From contig CM022948.1 of the NCBI GenBank assembly GCA_012931725.1, forward strand, positions 97,762,858 to 97,826,857: a stretch of 64,000 bases of DNA, read 5' to 3'. This DNA comes from Litsea cubeba (taxonomy: Eukaryota; Streptophyta; Magnoliopsida; Laurales; Lauraceae). The notes beneath the pieces are model-generated. The model was not told the DNA's origin. It saw only the letters and a list, made by a program, of their open reading frames with translations, and did no database searches. Of the stretch, positions 57,360 through 64,000 are shown piece by piece; the stretch's first letter is position 1; every line of letters begins with the position of its first letter. The position numbers and the translations under genes are program-made.

Positions 57360-58805
57360 GTCCCTCCTAGAACTCTTCAGCACATGCACAGAATTAGAAA
57401 AGCATGATTAGATTAACTCCATGCATTATTCATTTTCATTGTAGAAGGTGGTTTGGATTTTTTAACCCTTGGAAATCTAGATTCCAAATGAACCAAATAA
57501 TGCCTGATGTGTCCTTGTAATTCTCTATTCTCTTTTCTATGGGAAGATGGGTTCGTTTTGGGAGAGAATTGGAGTTGCTGGATTCACCGGGCATAATTCC
57601 AATGCGAATCAGTGACCAGGTTGCTGCAATAAAACTTGCAATATGTGATGACATCGGGGAGAGATCATACGATGTTGCTGATGTGGCCGCAATTCTTATA
57701 TTAATGCTGGCACGAGTTCCTTCTGTAGGTAATTATTTGTTGCCTTTTCAACTCATTGGATTTAATGAACCTTCAAGATTCCTAGGAGATGCCAATAAAA
57801 AAAATTTCCTAAGGAGATGCACCTGTTTGAAAGAAAGTCCAGAGGCCATTGATACCACTGACATTTTGATTGCAAAGTCAGGGTAGGACTGTGATTTATA
57901 ACTAGAGGCCTCTTTTGAGGGCTACTGACATTAACTAGTAGTAGATCTAGGGTCTATTTGGATTCCTGCAGCTCGTTTTCACTGAAGGAATTAGCCATGT
58001 GACTTGATATTAGCCAGCCTCTTGTTTTGTCATAACTGTCATCCTTACAACATATTTGGTTTTGATGTCTTGGTTAGCTCTTGATTGTTGATCAGTAAGA
58101 TTTAACTGCTTATGTGATGAGTTATAAGGATGCTTGCATTCACTTCTCTGGATTTCATGTATGCATTTGACTTCACTGAATGCACATGCTGGCTTCTGAC
58201 AGGTTCAAGGGCTCTGAGCGACCGTTATAGGATTGATGCAGATTGCTTCTGTGGTAAAACGTAAGCTTCCATGAGCTCGATAAGTTTGCTTAGACGTTTT
58301 CAGACTTTTCTGTGCAAGTGTAGGTTGATCACTGGTGATTAGGGCCTCTCAAAGTCTGTTTCTCGAGTGGATCATTTAGTTCCTGAAATTTAGGATGCAA
58401 ATAAGAAGTGAAAAAAAAATGGTTCTAAGTTAGAACAGTGGGGCTCCCTCCTTTAGTAGGAGTTTCTCCTTTTCTCAAAACCAGTTGACAGCCATCTCTT
58501 CTTTGCACTTATCCATCTCAAAGTTTAGGTATCCCTTGATTCTTTTCCTGCAGAAACCGCTCATGAGAAGCCCTAATTCCAAAACCAATCTATTTACGTG
58601 CCCACATAGACCCTCTATGGTCCTGTAAAAGAGAATGAAGTTATGAACTAATTTAAACTACATTGTTGGCAGATTTATTGAGAAGCTTGCACTTAAGCTG
58701 TTTAATGGGGATCCTAATCAAGCAGCATTCCGTGTTCTGACTGACTTTCGGAAAGGGAAATTTGGCTGGATTGCACTAGAAAAGCCTCCTCAGCTAAGCC
58801 TATAG
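52656..58805 (+). CDS. DGP3: Chloroplast DAR GTPase 3, RbgA-like, complete, nine exons
   Basis: Exons: 52656-52796, 55005-55151, 55300-55416, 55778-55921, 56001-56087, 57160-57275, 57547-57728, 58203-58260, 58673-58805; all GT-AG and in phase, giving 374 residues, close to Arabidopsis DGP3. Residues 1-47 look like a plastid transit peptide. The circularly permuted GTPase order is visible: the DAR motif (RDAR, 123-126), G4 variant NRED (150-153), G5 region ANGQLG, then G1 GYPNVGKSS (219-227), G2 threonine in PGVTRE, and G3 DSPG (263-266). Its bacterial relative RbgA/YlqF helps assemble the large ribosomal subunit, so a role in plastid 50S maturation is inferred. It is convergent with the DUF668 gene. 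Upstream DNA is dominated by a hAT-like insertion. A 77 bp CT microsatellite starts 5 nt into intron 6. Confidence 0.95.
54381..54656 (+). repeat. Tandem duplication (two ~142 bp copies) in GTPase intron 1
   Basis: GGTGATTAGAAAAGTTACAC starts at 54381 and at 54523; the copies differ at only a few positions, so the duplication is recent. Confidence 0.95.
57280..57356. repeat. (CT)n microsatellite beside a splice donor
   Basis: An uninterrupted CT run of about 77 bp begins at the fifth base of intron 6 (donor GTAAC at 57276). Confidence 0.95.
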
Positions 58806-60772
58806 AACAGTTGATTGCAGGGTTCAACTTTCAGTGCTTCTTGAGCTCTCTCTCCAACTTATCCTCCTGGCTACGTCTACTGGACGGTTGATTGCAGGTT
58901 TCAACTTTCGAGCACTTGTTGAGCTCTATCTTGAGCATTATCATGAAGATATATATTTTGTAAAGCAAAAAGGTGTTTTATTGCACAGTTCAGGATCAAG
59001 TTAGCCTTGTAAACTTGCCATGTGCGTTCCATCCGAATGATGCTTGCTTATGGGCTAATATGATTAGTTAGGCTTCAACCATAATGAAGCATGAGTTGTT
59101 GCTACAGAGAGTGAATGGCTTGTTTCTTCCAGTTTTTGGTTCAATTATGTAACAATGAAAATGCAACAGATTGATAAATGTTTCAATGCTCAAATGCTGT
59201 CTAGCAATTCAGGGTGGATATTTCTTGCACAACGTTGCATTGTAGAAATAAAAATAAATTCATGGACGCAACCAATTAGAAAATGGTAATAATTTTGTAC
59301 GTGAATGCATTTGGGCACATGAATTTCCCTGTATACCAGATCATTTCAGTTAATAAATGTTTCTGCACTGCAAAACCCAGTAGATGAGAGTGAATCCTGG
59401 GTAGTTCCCTTTCCAATTTGTGCTTCTGCATTGATATGTGCATGGGTGTGAGAGAGTCCTTTTTTTTTTAAATTGTGGCATGTTTTCATTTACTTTCCAC
59501 CTCTATTTAAGAAATATCACTACAATGGAAGTTCTTATAATGTGAAACTTTTCTGAGATGGGTTTCAAGGTTTTAATCCGAGTTGGGTTTGGGGCGGGTT
59601 CTGGTCTTGGTTGTATTTGATGAGCAGTTTCAAAGTTTTATTCTTGTTTCCCCATATGATGGATTCAAATCCATTAAAATAAAAAAAAAAAAAAAGATGG
59701 ATTCAAAGCCGGCATAACTCAAGGTTATTTTTATAATAAAAATATATAAAATAAAATGAATTAGACTCAAACCTGACCCAACCCATAACTTCCCGAGGCG
59801 GGTTATTATAGGGCAGGCACCAGTAGGGTCGGGTTTGACTCAGCCAAAACCTGACCCAACCGTGGACATCCCTGGCTTAAAAGATTTCTTACAACCCTTG
59901 TCTGAAGATCTAGTCCCGCAAGTACAAGGCACCAAGGGAAGGGTGAGGCTAAAGGTGTGGAAGCAGTTAGAAGTAACATGTTAGGTTTGCAGGAGTGACA
60001 CAAACAAAAGGTGGAGAAGTTGAATTCACTCAAATAGATGGTATGAGGAGGCTATGATGGTGATGAGGATGGTTTGATGTGAAACTTTTGACATTGTATT
60101 TATGGTACTGTGAAAGCATTTAAAATGAGTCTCAATCTGCTAATTAGGCACCACCAGTAATTTTCTACCAGATTGTCGTAAATAAATAACATATATTTAT
60201 CGTAAATAAATAACATATGGAGCAAAATGAAATATTTATATCATAATCTCTACCAGATTGTCATCTTGTAATGATAGAATTCTACAAACACAAAAAACAA
60301 CAATCCCAGTTTACCTGGAAAAGAAAGGCAACACTGAAGGAAATGTTCACGTCACTACTGATAGTCTCGACTTCCAACTTCCACAGTTGATAAAACAGCA
60401 TTCTTCACTTCAGTATGCACCCATATGCCACTTTCAAGGGAGTGGGAAGAAAAAAAGAGACAAATTGACTTGAATTATTACAAAACAGGGCAGACCTTGT
60501 ATATACATAGCTTCAGCCAAGCACCTCTTTGAAACCCAATCTCCCATCTTTCGGCAACATGGAACAATCCATTCCCCTATAAAATACTTACAGAAAGCGC
60601 ATTTTTTAACCATCATGCATGATTCCATTAACCTTTACATCTCTCTCCACCCAAGGGCCACCTTATCAAGATTCTAAGAATTCTCACTTGACCCATTGCT
60701 AATGAGTTAGAACACATCAAGAGAGAATTGCATGACCTGCACAGCCTATATCTAATAGTACATCTTGCATCT
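58806..60772. other. Convergent 3' flanks of the GTPase and DUF668 genes
   Basis: Holds the presumed 3' UTRs. At about 59570-59873 there is hAT-element debris (GGGTTTGGGGCGGGTT and the one-sided end CCGTGGACATCCCTGG). No additional gene was recognised. Confidence 0.55.
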
Positions 60773-62556
60773 TCAAAAGCCTTTAAGTGTGTCTACTCTA
60801 TCAATGACATCCAACGCCTTGATCCTGTCAATGTCAAAATCGATGACAGGAACTGTGGAAGATGGCCTTCTTGTCATGCTACTCAGCTCCTTCTTGTTTC
60901 CACTTGTAGGGGAATGGCTGCTGCTCTTACTCAACCTGTTGTGTTTGCTCAACTTGCTCTTGGTAGTGTTGAATTCCTGACTCTTGCTAATTCCAGGGGT
61001 CAGTTTTCTAAAATTCACATCACGAAGCATCTCCTGGTCCTCCATAGTTAGCATAGGAGGGGTGTTCAACTTGTGCTCGGGCAATGATACTGTCAAAGTT
61101 GTCTTCTTGGAGGGGGATCGGATTGGGGATTTTATAGGAGACCTGATGCCACCATTGGCTCCAGACCTTGACTGGCTAATGAGATGGTGAAGCCACAACA
61201 TCAGTTCAAGTATGTATGCTTCAGTCTTCTCCTTGTCTGCATGGTGGAGTGTCTCTATCCTAATCAATTCGCTCTGCCCAGGCAGCTTCCGGTTCACCTC
61301 AGACCTGAAACATGTCAACAGTGCTGATCGCACGCTTATAGAATTCATGAAAAGCAAGGGATAAACGAAATGCTTTATTGACTCACCCTGTATTTGCCCA
61401 CTCTCCAACCCAACCGAAACCATGGTGTGCCCTGGTATAGATCAAAAGTACAGCGATAAATAACACAGAGGTAAATGAACCAAGTAAATTCCCATTCACT
61501 AGAGGCAGCAAGGAAGAACAGAACAAAGTAAACAGGTGACTGGAGCTGTTATTTACTTGGTTGTGTTTGAGGCAATAGGGACAAGCCACTGCAAAGTTCT
61601 CTCCATCTCAGCCTTGATTTGAGGAACAGTGAGCTGCAAGCAAATGGTCAAAAGAGAATGAAAAAGAAAATAATGGTAATAATAATAACAACAATGACGA
61701 CGACGACAACAACAAAAAATAAAAAGCTGTTCCATCCGATATAACTAAAGGAACATTCTTCAAAATCAAATTTCACTTATAGATGCATTCATGCATAGTC
61801 GAGAGCTGTGACAAATGGAGGCTTAGAAGAATTAATACCTCTTCCTTGACCTGAAATGATAGTAACTTGGGACGTAAAGCTGATTTTACACTAGGAGGCA
61901 GTCCTTGGTATAATGTGTCCCTCGTATTTGGGGGTACAGAACTGGATCGAGATACCTGAACAGATCCAACTGTTTTTGTTACCACAAATTCAAATGAACT
62001 GTGAAAATCTACTATGATTATATGGAACTAAGAGGGGCTGACCCATGGGCCAGACAACCTTCCATGCTAGAAACCATCTAATTGTGTTTTTCACCTGAGA
62101 AACATGTAAATGTCAGTTGAATGAATAGATTGTTCCATAAAATGATCTTGACCACCAAACCATTGGCTATCCTTGGATCAAGGGTCCTAAAATTCCTCTC
62201 CCAATCCCAGCCCACACAGACATAGGCACATCATTCCAATCGCGAAAGACATCCTTGGATTCAATATAAACAAGTTTCCTTTCAGCTGTGAACAGCTGAA
62301 GTACCATTGACATATCTAGGAGATAGCTACCCATTTTAGTAGTCAATCATCCTACAAAATATCACAGTTTCCCAACAAAAGAAAAGGAAAAAAAAATGGA
62401 AATTGAATCAGGACACATGGATAATGTCAGGAGTAAAACAAGATCCTGAACTCACAAGAGTATCAATTTGAGTTATGATATTTGCATAGTGCAAAGAAAG
62501 GCCAGCAGATCCTAGTCTTTTGTGACCATTGAGAGATCCCTTCACTTGTTTATCAT
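60773..62556 (-). CDS. PSK SIMULATOR-type protein (DUF668), 3' part, five exons in window
   Basis: Minus-strand exons: 62556-62456, 61955-61839, 61633-61557, 61431-61387, 61304-60773; GT-AG junctions and phases agree, giving the last 289 residues. The segment LGSAGLSLHYANIITQIDTL, then NTRDTLYQGLPPSVKSALR, is the DUF668 domain. Following segments KAEMERTLQWLVPIASNTTK, HHGFGWVGEWANTG and IETLHHADKEKTEAYILELM are characteristic of the plant PSI/PSK SIMULATOR family. The tail is Ser/Pro/Lys-rich (SPIKSPIRSPSKK) and contains RKLTPGISKSQEF. In Arabidopsis these proteins promote growth linked to phytosulfokine signalling, apparently at or near the plasma membrane or nucleus. Upstream exons, including DUF3475, must lie beyond 64000. 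No lesions in the visible part. Confidence 0.92.
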
Positions 62557-62814
62557 CTACATCAGATCAGGGGAAAATTCATCATTAAAAACTGAATAAA
62601 TTTATCGAGGCAAGTTATAAGGAATTTGGATGAACTTCCCACTAAAAATCAATGTTCATAAATTTGTTTCCTTCAGTTATCTGATCTGAGTGCAAAGCTA
62701 GTATAATATACAGCAACAAAGAAAAAAAATAAAAAGCATAGCCATCATTGTTCTATCATCATCAACATTGAAGCGTTATCCTATCAATCAGGGGTCAGCA
62801 CAATATAACTGATA

Positions 62815-62846
<32 letters not shown>

Positions 62847-64000
62847 TAATAAAATGAAAACAGAGGAACAAGGATTCAAAGACAAGGAATAATACGAATA
62901 ATAGTAATAGTAATAATAAAAGCAATTATATAAGTATACGCAACTCGATGAATCACCTTGAGCAAGAATAATAACAAAAATAAACTCCCAATACCATAGG
63001 ATGTTGCTTAGGACAGCTGTGCCCAAAACTTTAGATTCAAGTATATTATATTTCACAAATGCCACCCAAGATTTACCCTAATGCAATATACTTCATGCTT
63101 GGCTAGTGTTGCATCAGGCTCCTCGCTCTTTTGGGAGCAGGGGAACAAAATCTTTCCTATTACCAGTTATCACAGCTCAATTTAGTAAGAGTAGATTCCA
63201 TAAACTCAGGAGATAATTTTTCCTAAAATAGCAGACAGTCAAACACAGTCAAAAGCAATATGTACCAAGTCCTTCACAATTTTAAGGCCCAAGAGAAAAT
63301 TAATGATTACATAAAAAGCTATATGTACATCGGTAGAGGCAGTGGCAGACTCAAGATTTTTGTTTGAGTGGGGTGGACAATGTTCAATAGAAAGTCAGTC
63401 ATTATTCTTAAATCCTATTTTTAAAATAGGGGTCCATATTTAATCCAAGTCTTATAGTGAAATCCTAATTATGAAACAGTGGCCCACTTGCTTTGTATTG
63501 AATTCACGGGGATTCTATGCAGCACCTTTTAACCAAAGGAGATAAAATGACAGAAGCAAAGTTGAAGATCCTTTCAACATCCAAAAAAACTAGCATGAAT
63601 AGGACCTTTGATCATCTCTCCATGTCATTGAAATAAATAGTGTCATAATTCTCAATAAAGAAAGCTAAAATCCGAAAAATAGTAAAAATAACAATGACTG
63701 TTTTTGGATTGGAATCTCAATTGGGTGTTTTTGATCTGTGTGATTTAAGGTTCTCTTATTAGCTCTATAATGATAAAAAGAGGAAGTTTCTTGTGTTGTT
63801 TAGATTAGGGTTTTTATCTTTTATTTTCTTATTGGCAAACTGAAAGGCAGTGGAATAAGAGAATATAATATATAGTGAATTTTTCTATCAAAAAAAATAT
63901 AGAGAGAAAATTTGAATGCACGGTCATAGCCCCATATTGTTCTTGGTTAGAGGTTATCATTTTTATTAGAATCTCACATTTATCTTTGGGTTTGGGTTTG
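62557..64000 (-). other. Intron or upstream region of the DUF668 gene
   Basis: No further exon could be recognised. Contains an (AAT)n run (about 62816-62852), a related AAT/AGT-rich stretch near 62895-62920, and the one-sided hAT-type end CAGTGGCAGACTCAAGATTT near 63349-63368. The next exon of this gene should encode the segment preceding DKQVKGSLNG. Confidence 0.5.
62816..62852. repeat. (AAT)n microsatellite
   Basis: About twelve AAT repeats with one AAC interruption. Confidence 0.9.

Noticed and set aside
57539..57886. 115-codon frame in the GTPase region
   Set aside because: Its first part is exon 7; the part after 57728 is intron 7 read-through past a good donor.

Overview
The window is plant nuclear DNA. 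It has intron-containing genes with GT-AG junctions, plastid-type proteins, AT-rich spacers, and a dense load of LTR, LINE, SINE and foldback transposon debris. Spacers repeatedly carry phrases such as 'ggggcccac', which I associate with magnoliid-type genomes, but that lineage guess is weak. No bacterial, organellar or CRISPR-type structure was seen.

Left end (1-12 kb): a tiny first exon of a DHHC protein S-acyltransferase gene (minus strand, ATG at 1758) starts a gene that runs off the left edge. Its first intron holds a decayed LINE-type RNase H fragment. About 290 bp upstream of its ATG sits a 5'-truncated RTE-clade LINE (2045-4637) with a near-perfect 17-18 bp target duplication. At 7125-9932 lies a very young non-autonomous LTR retrotransposon (LTRs differ by one substitution and two small indels, TSD CATCA) whose interior is GC-rich tandem repeat rather than gag-pol.

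12-25 kb: a complete five-exon deoxynucleoside kinase gene (minus, 19641-13072) is followed downstream by a tandem array built on LINE-tail-like units. The next 6 kb is spacer with an RTE remnant and a 629 bp hAT-like element.

25-50 kb: a dirigent gene cluster. Two intact intronless dirigent genes (25794-26366 minus; 33808-34380 plus), one pseudogene broken by a frameshift, a 1.03 kb hAT insertion and a 2.77 kb solo LTR (44857-40484 minus), and one frameshifted copy (48065-48641 plus). Orientation is - + - +. Flanks and spacers are also duplicated, so the cluster is best read as a tandem duplication of a ~10-12 kb block holding one divergent dirigent pair. A second solo LTR (38452-40333) landed in the 3' flank of the pseudogene. 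Both solo LTR insertions have exact 5 bp TSDs, and the paralogous block preserves the empty site.

52-64 kb: a complete nine-exon chloroplast DAR GTPase 3 gene (plus, 52656-58805), with a 1.59 kb hAT-like element ending 98 bp before its ATG. Convergent to it is the 3' part of a PSK SIMULATOR (DUF668) gene (minus, 62556-60773), whose 5' exons lie beyond the right edge.

The genes are ordinary plant housekeeping and secondary-metabolism genes and do not form one pathway. The most distinctive content is the duplicated dirigent block, with its dated series of lesions, and the well-preserved insertion footprints.
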